Positions 9,463 through 21,463 of a stretch of DNA of 64,000 nucleotides are shown in pieces. This stretch comes from Kluyvera genomosp. 1. GTDB taxonomy: Bacteria > Pseudomonadota > Gammaproteobacteria > Enterobacterales > Enterobacteriaceae. The stretch lies in assembly GCF_001266615.1 (NCBI RefSeq), contig NZ_LGHZ01000004.1, positions 248,001-312,000 of the forward strand, read 5' to 3'. Numbering within the stretch: the stretch's first letter is position 1; each line of letters starts with the position of its first letter. The position numbers and the translations under genes are program-made. A model generated the notes under the pieces. That model saw only the letters and a program-made list of their open reading frames with translations, made no database searches and had not been told where the DNA came from.

Positions 9463-11697
9463 ATGGTTGCGGTAAGAAGTGCACATTTAAACAAAGCTGG
9501 GGAATTTGACCCGCAGAAATGGATCACTAGTCTGGGAATTTCCAGCCAGCAGTCGTGTGAGCGCTTAGCCGAAACCTGGGATTATTGTCGTCGCCAAACC
9601 GTGGGGCGCTCCGACGCCGAGCTGATGCTGTGGCGCGGTGTAGAAATGGTCGAAATCCTCTCTACGCTGAGCATGGATAACGACACGCTGCGCGCGGCGC
9701 TGCTGTTTCCGTTAGTTGATGCTAACGTGGTGAGCGAAGAGGTGCTGAGTGAAAGCGCTGGGCAGTCGGTGGTGGCACTGATTCACGGCGTTCGCGATAT
9801 GGCGGCCATCCGTCAACTGAAAGCCACGCATACCGATGCCGTCTCTTCTGAACAGGTCGATAACGTCCGCCGGATGCTGCTGGCGATGGTCGATGATTTC
9901 CGCTGCGTTGTTATCAAGCTTGCCGAGCGTATTGCCCATCTGCGCGAAGTGAAAGATGCGCCGGAAGATGAGCGCGTGCTGGCGGCAAAAGAGTGCACCA
10001 ACATCTATGCGCCGCTCGCCAACCGCTTGGGTATCGGTCAGCTAAAATGGGAGCTGGAAGATTACTGTTTCCGCTACCTGCACCCTGCAGAATACAAACG
10101 TATCGCCAAACTGCTGCACGAACGCCGTATCGACCGCGAATCGTACATCAATGATTTTGTCGGCCACCTGCGCAGTGAAATGAAAACGGAAGGGGTCAAA
10201 GCCGAAGTTTACGGTCGCCCAAAACATATCTACAGCATCTGGCGCAAAATGCAGAAAAAACACCTCGCCTTTGACGAGCTGTTTGATGTGCGCGCGGTGC
10301 GTATCGTGGCTGAGCGTCTGCAGGACTGCTATGCCGCGTTGGGGATAGTGCACACTCACTATCGCCACCTGCCGGATGAGTTCGATGACTACGTCGCGAA
10401 CCCGAAACCCAATGGCTATCAGTCCATCCATACCGTGGTGCTGGGGCCGAATGGTAAAACCATAGAAATCCAGATTCGTACTAAACAGATGCATGAAGAT
10501 GCCGAGCTGGGCGTTGCTGCGCACTGGAAGTACAAAGAAGGCACCGCAACGGGTCTGCGTTCTGGCTACGAAGACCGTATTGCCTGGCTGCGTAAGCTGA
10601 TTGCGTGGCAGGAAGAGATGGCAGATTCTGGCGAAATGCTGGATGAAGTCCGCAGCCAGGTCTTTGACGACCGGGTGTATGTGTTTACGCCAAAAGGCGA
10701 TGTGGTGGACCTGCCGGCGGGCTCCACGCCGCTCGACTTTGCTTATCACATTCACAGCGATGTCGGGCACCGCTGTATCGGGGCGAAGATTGGCGGCCGT
10801 ATCGTGCCGTTCACCTATCAGTTGCAGATGGGCGACCAGATTGAAATTATCACCCAGAAACAACCTAACCCAAGTCGTGATTGGTTGAACCCGAACCTTG
10901 GCTATGTGACAACCAGCCGCGGGCGCTCGAAAATCCACGCCTGGTTCCGCAAGCAGGACAAAGACAAGAACGTGCTGGCAGGGCGTCAAATCCTCGATGA
11001 CGAGTTAGAACATCTGGGTATCAGCCTCAAAGAGGCTGAAAAACACCTGCTGCCACGCTATAACTTCAATGAAGTCGAAGAGCTACTGGCTGCCATCGGC
11101 GGCGGCGATATTCGTCTCAACCAGATGGTTAACTTCCTGCAGGCACAGTTTAATAAGCCAAGCGCCGCCGAACAGGATGCCGCAGCGCTGAAACAGCTAC
11201 AGCAGAAAAGCTATACGCCGCAGAACAACCGTAGCAAAGACAATGGCCGCGTTGTGGTAGAAGGGGTAGGTAACCTGATGCACCACATTGCACGCTGCTG
11301 CCAGCCTATTCCGGGCGACGAAATTGTTGGGTTTATCACCCAGGGGCGCGGTATTTCCGTGCACCGTGCGGACTGTGACCAATTGGCAGAACTGCAATCG
11401 CATGCGCCGGAGCGCATCGTTGATGCAGTTTGGGGCGAAAGCTACTCGGCGGGTTATTCGCTGGTGGTTCGCGTTCAGGCGAACGATCGCAGCGGATTAT
11501 TGCGTGATATCACCACTATTCTCGCCAACGAGAAGGTAAACGTGCTGGGCGTGGCCAGCCGCAGCGATACCAAGCAGCAGATGGCGACTATCGATATGAC
11601 TATCGAAATTTACAATCTGCAGGTGCTGGGCCGCGTGCTCGGCAAGCTCAATCAGGTGCCTGACGTGATTGATGCCCGTCGTTTGCACGGCGGTTAA
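9463..11697 (+). CDS. relA: GTP pyrophosphokinase RelA
   Basis: A 744-residue ribosome-associated (p)ppGpp synthetase of the stringent response. The N-terminal pseudo-hydrolase domain has lost the HD metal motif (FPLVDAN here), as in all RelA. The synthetase domain carries VYGRPKHIYSIWRKM and the EXDD-type stretch MHEDAELGVAAHWKYK. TGS (DRVYVFTPKGDVVDLP), zinc-finger (HHIARCCQPIPGDE) and ACT (RSGLLRDITTILANE) domains follow. AAGGAGAGG precedes the ATG. A short GCTTGCCGA/TCGGCAGGC hairpin lies in the rlmD-relA gap. The mazEF toxin-antitoxin pair that follows relA in E. coli is absent. Confidence 0.97.
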   Translation: MVAVRSAHLNKAGEFDPQKWITSLGISSQQSCERLAETWDYCRRQTVGRSDAELMLWRGVEMVEILSTLSMDNDTLRAALLFPLVDANVVSEEVLSESAGQSVVALIHGVRDMAAIRQLKATHTDAVSSEQVDNVRRMLLAMVDDFRCVVIKLAERIAHLREVKDAPEDERVLAAKECTNIYAPLANRLGIGQLKWELEDYCFRYLHPAEYKRIAKLLHERRIDRESYINDFVGHLRSEMKTEGVKAEVYGRPKHIYSIWRKMQKKHLAFDELFDVRAVRIVAERLQDCYAALGIVHTHYRHLPDEFDDYVANPKPNGYQSIHTVVLGPNGKTIEIQIRTKQMHEDAELGVAAHWKYKEGTATGLRSGYEDRIAWLRKLIAWQEEMADSGEMLDEVRSQVFDDRVYVFTPKGDVVDLPAGSTPLDFAYHIHSDVGHRCIGAKIGGRIVPFTYQLQMGDQIEIITQKQPNPSRDWLNPNLGYVTTSRGRSKIHAWFRKQDKDKNVLAGRQILDDELEHLGISLKEAEKHLLPRYNFNEVEELLAAIGGGDIRLNQMVNFLQAQFNKPSAAEQDAAALKQLQQKSYTPQNNRSKDNGRVVVEGVGNLMHHIARCCQPIPGDEIVGFITQGRGISVHRADCDQLAELQSHAPERIVDAVWGESYSAGYSLVVRVQANDRSGLLRDITTILANEKVNVLGVASRSDTKQQMATIDMTIEIYNLQVLGRVLGKLNQVPDVIDARRLHGG

Positions 11698-11709
11698 TTC
11701 CTCCCTTCA

Positions 11710-11731
11710 CCCTCTCCCTGCCGGGAGAGGG
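11710..11731. repeat. Inverted repeat in the relA-mazG gap
   Basis: CCCTCTCCC and GGGAGAGGG form a perfect 9-bp stem with loop TGCC. It fills most of the 63-base gap where E. coli carries mazEF. No T run follows, so it is more likely an intergenic repeat or mRNA stabiliser than a terminator. Confidence 0.7.
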
Positions 11732-11760
11732 TAAACACACTTATTTTGCAAGGATTCACC

Positions 11761-12552
11761 ATGAACCAAATCGACCGACTGCTCGGAATTATGCAGCGCC
11801 TGCGTAACCCGGAAAACGGCTGTCCGTGGGACAAAGAGCAGACGTTCAGTTCTATCGCGCCATACACATTAGAAGAAACCTACGAAGTGCTGGATGCGAT
11901 TGCGCGCGAAGACTTTGACGATCTACGCGGTGAACTGGGCGACCTGTTATTCCAGGTGGTGTTTTACGCGCAGATGGCACAGGAAGAAGGGCGTTTTAAT
12001 TTTAACGATATTTGCGCCGCCATTAGCGACAAGCTGGAACGTCGCCACCCACATATCTTTAGCGATGCCAGCGCCAGTAACAGCCAGGAAGTGCTTACCC
12101 GCTGGGAGCAAATTAAAACCGCTGAGCGTGCTGAAAAGGCACAGCATTCGGCGTTGGATGACATCCCGCGCGCTTTCCCGGCGCTGATGCGGGCGCACAA
12201 AATTCAGCAGCGCTGCTCGGCGGTGGGTTTTGACTGGAAGACGTTGGGGCCGGTTGTCGACAAAGTGTACGAAGAAATTGATGAAGTCATGGATGAAGCC
12301 AGGCAGGCCGTGGTGGATGAAGCTAAACTGGAGGAGGAAGTTGGTGATTTGCTGTTCGCGACGGTTAATTTATCTCGTCATTTAGGGGTAAAAGCCGAGA
12401 CCGCATTACAAAAAGCCAATGAAAAGTTTGAGCGCCGCTTCCGCGAGGTTGAACGTATTGTCGCCGCTCGTGGCCTGGAAATGACCGGTGTGGATCTGGA
12501 TGTCATGGAAGAAGTTTGGCAGCAGGTAAAACGGCAGGAATATGATCTCTAA
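11761..12552 (+). CDS. mazG: Nucleoside triphosphate pyrophosphohydrolase MazG
   Basis: A 263-residue two-domain MazG enzyme that hydrolyses (d)NTPs to monophosphates and lowers ppGpp signalling under starvation in E. coli. The EExxE/ExxD metal motifs appear as LEETYEVLDAI with GELGDLLFQVVFYA, and again in the C-terminal half as YEEIDEVMDEA with EEEVGDLLFATVN. The ATG at 11761 follows AAGGATT. An in-frame ATG at 11746 is unsupported by homology. It is probably transcribed with relA. Confidence 0.95.
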   Translation: MNQIDRLLGIMQRLRNPENGCPWDKEQTFSSIAPYTLEETYEVLDAIAREDFDDLRGELGDLLFQVVFYAQMAQEEGRFNFNDICAAISDKLERRHPHIFSDASASNSQEVLTRWEQIKTAERAEKAQHSALDDIPRAFPALMRAHKIQQRCSAVGFDWKTLGPVVDKVYEEIDEVMDEARQAVVDEAKLEEEVGDLLFATVNLSRHLGVKAETALQKANEKFERRFREVERIVAARGLEMTGVDLDVMEEVWQQVKRQEYDL

Positions 12553-12603
12553 AGAATTTTTGTGTGTAAGGGCGAAAAGTGCGAAATCTTAAATGACAAG
12601 CGC

Positions 12604-12617
12604 TTGATTTGCGTCAA
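12604..12617. promoter_or_regulatory. FNR-like half-symmetric site upstream of pyrG
   Basis: TTGATTTGCGTCAA matches the FNR consensus TTGATN4ATCAA at nine of ten fixed positions. It lies in the 223-base mazG-pyrG gap, about 160 bases before pyrG. One match of this quality can occur by chance; anaerobic control of pyrG is not established. Confidence 0.25.
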
Positions 12618-12760
12618 AAACATTTACCCAAAAGGGGCTATTTTCTCACTCCCCATGTTTGTTTCTGCGGCGATTGAGGAGCGAGAATGAAAGTTTGTGG
12701 CGCTCGCCATGTTCGGGTATACTACTTTCCCGTCTTGGTTATTCCATCGTTTCACCCTAA

Positions 12761-14413
<1,653 letters not shown>

Positions 14414-14423
14414 GAAAAGTTAG

Positions 14424-15791
<1,368 letters not shown>

Positions 15792-15812
15792 GCCTAAGCT
15801 TTCTTTGATTTG

Positions 15813-15845
15813 AAAATGCCAGCCCTTGGGCTGGCATTTTTTTTA
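15813..15845. terminator. eno terminator (bidirectional)
   Basis: AAAATGCCAGCCC pairs with GGGCTGGCATTTT around a three-base loop and runs into an eight-base T tract. The stop codon of the convergent gene on the minus strand (15843-15845) lies inside this T tract, so the hairpin can serve both genes. Confidence 0.9.
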
Positions 15846-16952
15846 TTTAAAATCGACAGCCATCTGCTGAGGGATCGACAGTCCGCGAGTGGTCTGCACG
15901 CAGCGCCCAATATAGTCGGTAAAGCGGGGCGGTTTCGGCATTCCCATGCTCAGCAGCTTATCATTGCTGAAGCGGACGTTGAGAGTGGCAAAAGCCCCGT
16001 ACAGACGCATGGCTTTGAGCATCAGGCGTTCATTGCAGGGGCCGAAAATGGTTTTTAACTCACGACGCATCTTCACCAGCGTTTCATAACCCACCTGCGC
16101 ATATTTATCACCAACCGGCGCTTGCTCTAGTGCAGCTGCCATGGCGTTATCAATATCGCCAAATCTGACGCTGTTTTCTTCTCCGGCCGAAATATGGACG
16201 ACTTCTCCCTGAGCCATTGGTGCGTTAAGTAGCATGAGCAGCGCGCTGGCACAGTAATCCACCGGAATAACATCGATTCGGTCTTCCATGGAACACATAA
16301 ATTTTTGCAGCATCAGCCCCATGCTGAACACCCAAAAAATACTGCTGGAAGGCTGGCAGCCGTGATGGGTGTGTCCGACCACAATAGAAGGGCGGGCAAT
16401 CACCAACGGGAGTGATGGGCAGCGCTCTCGCATCAGTTGCTCAATGGTCGATTTGGAATGGGTGTATTCAACCAGATGCTCTGCGCGTTCACGTAGTTCT
16501 GCGTTTTCCGCTACCAGAGTATCTGGCTGCGGTGAGCATGACATGGCGGTCCCGACATGTAAAAAACGCTGAAGCCCCTTAACCTGCGACATACGTTGAG
16601 CAAACAGCAGTGTGCCTTCCACATTCACTTTCCAGATGAGTGGATTATTACCAAATGAGGCGACCGCCGCGCAATTCAGCACATGGGTGGTCTGCTCTAG
16701 CCGCGGGTCGTCAAGAAAGCCTTCAGGCGCGGCCAGGTCACCGAGCAGGATATTCTCCACGCTTAATTGTGCCAATTCACGTTCACTGACGTTGAATTTC
16801 CGCATGTTTTCCCTAACTCGCTCCAGGCCCGCCTCCACGTCCTGCGCACGCACTAATAGCAGTAGGGTAAAGTGCTGCTGGCTGTTAAAGATAGCTTCCA
16901 GCGCCGCTCCGCCCAGAAAACCGGTAACGCCTGTGATTAATAATGTGTTCAT
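15843..16952 (-). CDS. NAD(P)-dependent SDR, fatty acyl-CoA/thioester reductase-like
   Basis: A 369-residue extended short-chain dehydrogenase of the male-sterility/NAD-binding-4 type. The cofactor loop TGVTGFLGG is at residues 7-15, an ADP-binding LLLVRA strand follows, and the catalytic YxxxK is Y163-K167 (YTHSK). RPSIVVGH is a typical family block. Related proteins reduce acyl thioesters or modify sugars or lipids. The substrate cannot be told here. The start at 16952 places the Rossmann loop at the N-terminus; 30 in-frame upstream codons have no homology. It is absent from E. coli K-12 at this site, and its 5' flank is AT-rich. Confidence 0.75.
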   Translation of the reverse strand: MNTLLITGVTGFLGGAALEAIFNSQQHFTLLLLVRAQDVEAGLERVRENMRKFNVSERELAQLSVENILLGDLAAPEGFLDDPRLEQTTHVLNCAAVASFGNNPLIWKVNVEGTLLFAQRMSQVKGLQRFLHVGTAMSCSPQPDTLVAENAELRERAEHLVEYTHSKSTIEQLMRERCPSLPLVIARPSIVVGHTHHGCQPSSSIFWVFSMGLMLQKFMCSMEDRIDVIPVDYCASALLMLLNAPMAQGEVVHISAGEENSVRFGDIDNAMAAALEQAPVGDKYAQVGYETLVKMRRELKTIFGPCNERLMLKAMRLYGAFATLNVRFSNDKLLSMGMPKPPRFTDYIGRCVQTTRGLSIPQQMAVDFK

Positions 16953-17229
16953 GAGTATTTTCTCATCATGGTTGGTTTTTCGGATTCTAGGATGAGAAAA
17001 GTAAACGGCGATTAAATAACTAGTAGCGGGGTGAAAGGGCATCTTAAGACAATTTTAAGGTTCGGTGATTATATGGATTTTATTCGACAGTTAATGATTT
17101 AAAAAGATTCAATAAAAAAATAAGGTGTTGTTTTAAAATGAATTTACATTCTTAATTATTATTTCCTAACTGTAAAAATAAACATTTTTTGTTACACCAA
17201 ATATGAGGATTTAGAATGTTTAAAATAGA
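16953..17229. other. AT-rich intergenic region upstream of the SDR gene
   Basis: No coding potential is visible. The sequence is strongly AT-rich, with A and T tracts such as TTCAATAAAAAAATAAGG, unlike the flanks. It probably holds the SDR promoter and may bind H-NS, which is inference from composition. Confidence 0.5.
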
Positions 17230-17256
17230 TAACCCGTAGCCAAAAACTACGGGTTA
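17230..17256 (-). terminator. Terminator of the GntP-family permease gene
   Basis: TAACCCGTAG and CTACGGGTTA form a perfect 10-bp stem around CCAAAAA, 26 bases beyond the stop of the minus-strand permease gene. On the minus strand it is followed by TCTATTTTAAAC. Confidence 0.8.
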
Positions 17257-17281
17257 GAGGAGGTGAGGAAATTATATTGGT

Positions 17282-18619
17282 TTAGATGATTAAATTGAGT
17301 AATAAAACAATCAATAGACCGACAACGGAGTTAGTTAATTCTAAAAGACCCCAGGTTTTAAAGGTGTCTTTAATCGATAGCCCAAAATACTCTTTAAACA
17401 ACCAGAATGCGGCATCATTAACGTGAGTCAGCGTGTTGCTGCCTGACGCAGTTGCCAGCACCATCAGAGCAGGATCAACGTTAAAGGTGGTGATCATCGG
17501 GCCGACGATCCCAGCCGCGGTGATCGCAGAGACGGTGCCTGCACCGGTTGCCAGACGTAACAGTACGGTAATAAACCACGCCATGATGAGGGGCGAAACC
17601 GAAGAGGTTCGCATCATATCGGCAATGTAATCACCCACCCCTGTATCCATAATTATTTGCTTGAACGCGCCGCCCGCACCGATGATAAAGACCACCAGTG
17701 CCACTTTCTCAATGGCTGTAGAGTAGGAACTCATCACCTCGGTCATGGATCTGCCGCGTGCGGTACCGAACGCGTACAGTGCCACCAGGACGGCTATCAG
17801 CATACTAACCTGCGCACTGCCGATAAAATTGAGGAATGACGTCATGCTGGTCGTTGCGGGAATAAACAGCTTAATAACGGTCACACCGGTAATAATGATA
17901 GCCGGGATTAGCGGTACCAGCAGGCTGGTAGCGAAGGACGGCATTTCATCATCCCTAAACACCTTTTGTGATTCCAGCAGCTGTGGAACGGGGCGATCCA
18001 GATTACCCAGCAGTTTAGGCAGCAGAATACCGGAGCAGATGACCGTGGGAATGGCGACAATAATGCCATAGATATAGACCATGCCCATATCCGCATGGAA
18101 CGCCGCAACCAGCGCAGTGGGGCCCGGCTGTGGCGGGAATAAACTGTGCGCAGTGGTGGCAGCCGCGACCATGGTGATGCCTAGCTTCAGGAACGGAATT
18201 TTTGCCTCGCGGGCGATACTAATAACCAGAGGGGCCAGGATCAGGAATGCGACCTCATAAAACATGGCGAGACCGAAAATCAGGCCAATGACCATAATGG
18301 CCCACTGCACCTTTTTCGGACCAAAGGTTTGTAGCAGCGTGGAGGAAACGCGCTGTGCAGCGCCGGAATCAACCATCAGTTTGCCCAAAATGGCGCCGAA
18401 CAGAATAATCAGCGCTAAATGGCCCAGGGTGCTGCCGATACCTGTTTCAATGGATTTGCCGATGGCCTCCAGCGGCAGCCCTTCACAGACGCCGACAAAA
18501 ATAGCGGCGAGCAGCAGTGCAAGCATGCCATTGATTTTAAACTTCATATTGAGAATAAGTAGCAGTACAACGCCCAGGGCGACCCAGATCACCGGCAGAG
18601 CTTCAGCGAACGCGTTCAT
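17282..18619 (-). CDS. GntP-family gluconate/sugar-acid:H+ symporter
   Basis: A 445-residue inner-membrane permease with about 12-14 hydrophobic segments. It is closest to GntT-type gluconate transporters: GGxGGxLG-like stretches (ETGIGSTLGHLALI), the motif FPPQPGPTALVAAFHADMG, and SNTLTHVNDAAFWLFKEYF near the C-terminus. It is not part of a visible sugar-acid operon. The upstream repeat at 18643-18701 resembles operators of hexuronate/hexonate regulators, so the substrate may be a sugar acid other than gluconate. Exact substrate is unknown. Confidence 0.85.
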   Translation of the reverse strand: MNAFAEALPVIWVALGVVLLLILNMKFKINGMLALLLAAIFVGVCEGLPLEAIGKSIETGIGSTLGHLALIILFGAILGKLMVDSGAAQRVSSTLLQTFGPKKVQWAIMVIGLIFGLAMFYEVAFLILAPLVISIAREAKIPFLKLGITMVAAATTAHSLFPPQPGPTALVAAFHADMGMVYIYGIIVAIPTVICSGILLPKLLGNLDRPVPQLLESQKVFRDDEMPSFATSLLVPLIPAIIITGVTVIKLFIPATTSMTSFLNFIGSAQVSMLIAVLVALYAFGTARGRSMTEVMSSYSTAIEKVALVVFIIGAGGAFKQIIMDTGVGDYIADMMRTSSVSPLIMAWFITVLLRLATGAGTVSAITAAGIVGPMITTFNVDPALMVLATASGSNTLTHVNDAAFWLFKEYFGLSIKDTFKTWGLLELTNSVVGLLIVLLLNLII

Positions 18620-18642
18620 CCTTTTTCCTTGTCAAAAATTAT

Positions 18643-18701
18643 AATTGGTATGATATGTATCCGGTCGTGGATATTACATTTGCAAATGTGTCATACCAAT
18701 T
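18643..18701. promoter_or_regulatory. Operator-like inverted repeats upstream of the permease gene
   Basis: AATTGGTATGA (18643-18653) and TCATACCAATT (18691-18701) are perfect 11-bp arms. Between them lies a second palindrome, ACATTTGCAAATGT (18676-18689). The TTGGTAT/ATACCAA half-sites resemble those of ExuR/UxuR-type GntR-family regulators. The repeat starts 24 bases upstream of the permease ATG, in the 306-base gap shared with divergent queE. The rest of the gap toward queE shows no further clear element. Confidence 0.6.
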
Positions 18702-18925
18702 TGATTGACGTCTGAACTTGCTGAACAGTGAAAAGCTGCAAAAGTTTGTGTAATTAAAATGTTACTTTTCATGAAAAAAAACGCTTCCATCACAGAACAT
18801 CGCCGCGAGCGCTGTGTTATCAAGAGCGTGATATAAGGGAGTGCCGAAAGTTGCGCAAGAAGTGCGGGGGATAGTTGGCGCGAAGTATGCAATAATAACG
18901 GTTTACTACTACTGAAGAGTCGATG

Positions 18926-19597
18926 ATGCAGTACCCGATTAACGAAATGTTCCAGACCCTGCAGGGTGAAGGCTATTTTACCGGCGTCCCCGCCATTTTT
19001 ATTCGTCTACAGGGATGCCCGGTAGGCTGTGCCTGGTGTGATACCAAACATACCTGGGAAAAGCTTAGCGATCGGGAAGTGTCACTGTTCAGTATCCTGG
19101 CGAAAACCAAAGAGAGCGACAAATGGGGCGCTGCGAGCAGCGAAGATCTGCTGGCGATCATTGGCCGTCAGGGCTGGACCGCACGGCATGTGGTGATCAC
19201 CGGCGGTGAGCCATGTATTCACGATTTAACCCCGCTGACGGAACTGCTGGAGCAAAATGGCTACAGCTGCCAGATTGAAACCAGCGGCACCCATGAAGTG
19301 CGCTGCAGCCATAATACTTGGGTAACCGTGTCGCCGAAGGTCAATATGCGCGGTGGCTATGATGTGCTGTCACAGGCGCTGGTCCGCGCCGATGAAATCA
19401 AACACCCGGTGGGGCGCGTACGTGATATTGAAGCACTAGACGAACTGCTGGAAACGCTTGCTGATGATAAGCCGCGCATTATTGCGCTGCAGCCAATCAG
19501 TCAGAAAGAGGATGCGACACGCCTGTGCATTGAAACCTGTATTGTGCGCAACTGGCGGCTGTCGATGCAGACGCACAAGTACCTAAATATCGCCTGA
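18926..19597 (+). CDS. queE: 7-carboxy-7-deazaguanine synthase QueE
   Basis: A 223-residue radical-SAM enzyme in queuosine and preQ0 synthesis that ring-contracts 6-carboxytetrahydropterin to 7-carboxy-7-deazaguanine. The cluster-binding cysteines are in GCPVGCAWCDTKHTW, and VVITGGEPCIHD is the SAM-binding block. Two adjacent ATGs occur (18923, 18926); the second gives the E. coli start MQYPINEMF. It pairs functionally with queD, which lies 1.5 kb away on the opposite strand with agp between. Confidence 0.95.
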   Translation: MQYPINEMFQTLQGEGYFTGVPAIFIRLQGCPVGCAWCDTKHTWEKLSDREVSLFSILAKTKESDKWGAASSEDLLAIIGRQGWTARHVVITGGEPCIHDLTPLTELLEQNGYSCQIETSGTHEVRCSHNTWVTVSPKVNMRGGYDVLSQALVRADEIKHPVGRVRDIEALDELLETLADDKPRIIALQPISQKEDATRLCIETCIVRNWRLSMQTHKYLNIA

Positions 19598-19642
19598 TTT
19601 CGGCATCGCTCAACGCATTTGGTCTGACTGACCGAATCGTCG

Positions 19643-19673
19643 CCCGAAGCCGGCGGATTGCGCCGACTTCGGG
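19643..19673. terminator. Hairpin between convergent queE and agp
   Basis: CCCGAAG and CTTCGGG enclose an inner GGCG/CGCC pairing. The element sits between the two convergent stop codons. No long T run is present, so its termination strength is uncertain. Confidence 0.6.
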
Positions 19674-19691
19674 AATCATCTCAATCAAACG

Positions 19692-20933
19692 CTACTTCGC
19701 GGCATCATTCATCACTTTCGCGAACGTGTCCATTGGGCAGAAGCCGTTGGCATCAACCGGACAGCCTTTCAGGGCCAACGTGACGCGCTGCGGCGGGGTC
19801 TCCAGCGTCAGTTTATCGGCGTTGCGCAGCTGCTCCGTGCTTTGATAAACGTATTCAATTTTCATCAATTCACGATTGTCTTTCGTATCGTGCCAGCGCT
19901 GGAACACAATTTTCCCGCCAATCGGCGTGCGTTCATACTGCCCCGGCAGGGTATAAGCATCGAAATCTAATGCTTTCAGCATTGACGCGATATTGGAGTC
20001 ATGCCCTACCAATACGGTGATTTTTGGCGTCTTCGCGGCATCGGTGACCAACGCGTTATCGATATATTTCACCAGCGGTTTTGCCACATTGCGTGCGACT
20101 TCGGCAGAGGTAAACAGGCTATCCTGATAACCGTTTTTCAGCTGCGACAACACACGCCACTGCTGGTCGGTTTTGATTTCGCCCCATGCCACCTGGTCGA
20201 GCGGGAACCCTTCATAATATTGCAGCGTAAAAGCATCAACCAACGAGTTGCCGATGGCCAGTGGCCCTTTCACACCAGGCTCTTTTTGATAGTTGGCGCT
20301 AAAAGTATCCTTCGCATCGCTCAATGAGCACGCCTGCTTTTCTTTGCAGGCCGGTGAGTTCTGATAATCAGTCATCTGCGACAGCAGCTTATAGCTCTCA
20401 TCAAGCTTCAGGCTATGTCGTTCTTTTTCCATCGCCTGGACTGCTTTATCACGGAAAGTGGCGGATTCATCGGTGATCACCGGGTTAAACGTCGGGTCCA
20501 TGGTGCCCATTTTATCCTGGTGATGAACGACGATATCGCAGCCCGGGAAGGCGCCGGTAATAAAGAACTGGGCGGTGGCAACGGTGCGCTGCAGACTATT
20601 GGCGTAGGTGTAAACCGTTTCGGGGGCAGGGCATTCGCCACTGGTGACTAACCCCTGTTGAGCCAACCATTCGCGCATATAGTGGCCCATATAGACTTCC
20701 AGCACGCCGCCTTTGGTGGTCAACTGGCCGCCAGGAACCTCCCATTCAGGCCAGCTTTTCGGCGTGGACTGTTGAAGTACGCTGCCGTTGGTGGCTAGCG
20801 GTGCACGGAGGTTATGACGACTCATCATGAGAACCTGCTGGAGCTGGTAGCCGTCCGGTGGTGTCTGTGCCTGAGATACGCCAGAAACGAAAAACAGTGC
20901 GGGCAGTACCGCGGCAAGAAACGTTTTCTTCAT
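19692..20933 (-). CDS. agp: Glucose-1-phosphatase/inositol phosphatase Agp
   Basis: A 413-residue periplasmic histidine acid phosphatase, the same length as E. coli Agp. A signal peptide ([15 protein letters not shown]...SQA, about 22 residues) precedes the mature [11 protein letters not shown]. The active-site motif is SRHNLRAP and the acid/base motif is VGHDSNIAS. It releases glucose from glucose-1-phosphate and can attack phytate. The ATG at 20933 follows GAGGAAATAGGG on the minus strand. Agp is at a different locus in E. coli, so its place between queE and queD is a rearrangement or insertion. Confidence 0.93.
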   Translation of the reverse strand: MKKTFLAAVLPALFFVSGVSQAQTPPDGYQLQQVLMMSRHNLRAPLATNGSVLQQSTPKSWPEWEVPGGQLTTKGGVLEVYMGHYMREWLAQQGLVTSGECPAPETVYTYANSLQRTVATAQFFITGAFPGCDIVVHHQDKMGTMDPTFNPVITDESATFRDKAVQAMEKERHSLKLDESYKLLSQMTDYQNSPACKEKQACSLSDAKDTFSANYQKEPGVKGPLAIGNSLVDAFTLQYYEGFPLDQVAWGEIKTDQQWRVLSQLKNGYQDSLFTSAEVARNVAKPLVKYIDNALVTDAAKTPKITVLVGHDSNIASMLKALDFDAYTLPGQYERTPIGGKIVFQRWHDTKDNRELMKIEYVYQSTEQLRNADKLTLETPPQRVTLALKGCPVDANGFCPMDTFAKVMNDAAK

Positions 20934-21097
20934 CCCTATTTCCTCATTATATATTGACCAACCCAATGAGTCTGGCACAACTTCAGCCTTTTTCCGGGTC
21001 ACGTGCCGCATAATGAAAAATTAGATAAATGAATGTGATAGCGAAATTCAGAAAGGGGAGGGGGAGTCACGAATGGGCTCCCCGCGTGCGGGCGAAA

Positions 21098-21463
21098 TTA
21101 TTCGCCGCGATAGACGCAGCCAGCGGTGCAGGTCTCTTTTATCATCACCGCGCTCAGCAGCGGCACAACCGGTTTAACCTGTTCCCAGATCCAACGAGAA
21201 AGCACTTCGCTGGTCGGATTCTCGAGGCCCGGAATATCGTTTAGATAGTAGTGATCCAGACGATCGTAGGTCGGCTTGAACGCCGCCTTCAGTTCGGCGA
21301 AATCCATGATCCAGCCGGTATGCGGATCAACTTCACCGGTAATCTCAAGACGCACCATGAACGAGTGCCCGTGCAGGCGCCCGCACTTGTGTCCTTCCGG
21401 TACGTGCGGCAGGTGGTGGGCGGCTTCGAAGGTGAAATCTTTAAACAGTGTAGTGGACATCAT
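21098..21463 (-). CDS. queD: 6-carboxytetrahydropterin synthase QueD
   Basis: A 121-residue PTPS-family enzyme that turns dihydroneopterin triphosphate into 6-carboxytetrahydropterin, the QueE substrate. Zinc ligands are in FEAAHHLP and GRLHGHSF, the catalytic cysteine is in [10 protein letters not shown], and WIMDFAELK with CTAGCVYRG completes the family pattern. Length and sequence match E. coli QueD. Confidence 0.95.
   Translation of the reverse strand: MMSTTLFKDFTFEAAHHLPHVPEGHKCGRLHGHSFMVRLEITGEVDPHTGWIMDFAELKAAFKPTYDRLDHYYLNDIPGLENPTSEVLSRWIWEQVKPVVPLLSAVMIKETCTAGCVYRGE

Noticed and set aside
10042-10989. 315-codon minus-strand frame within relA
   Set aside because: It is fully antisense to the well-conserved RelA frame and has no independent support.
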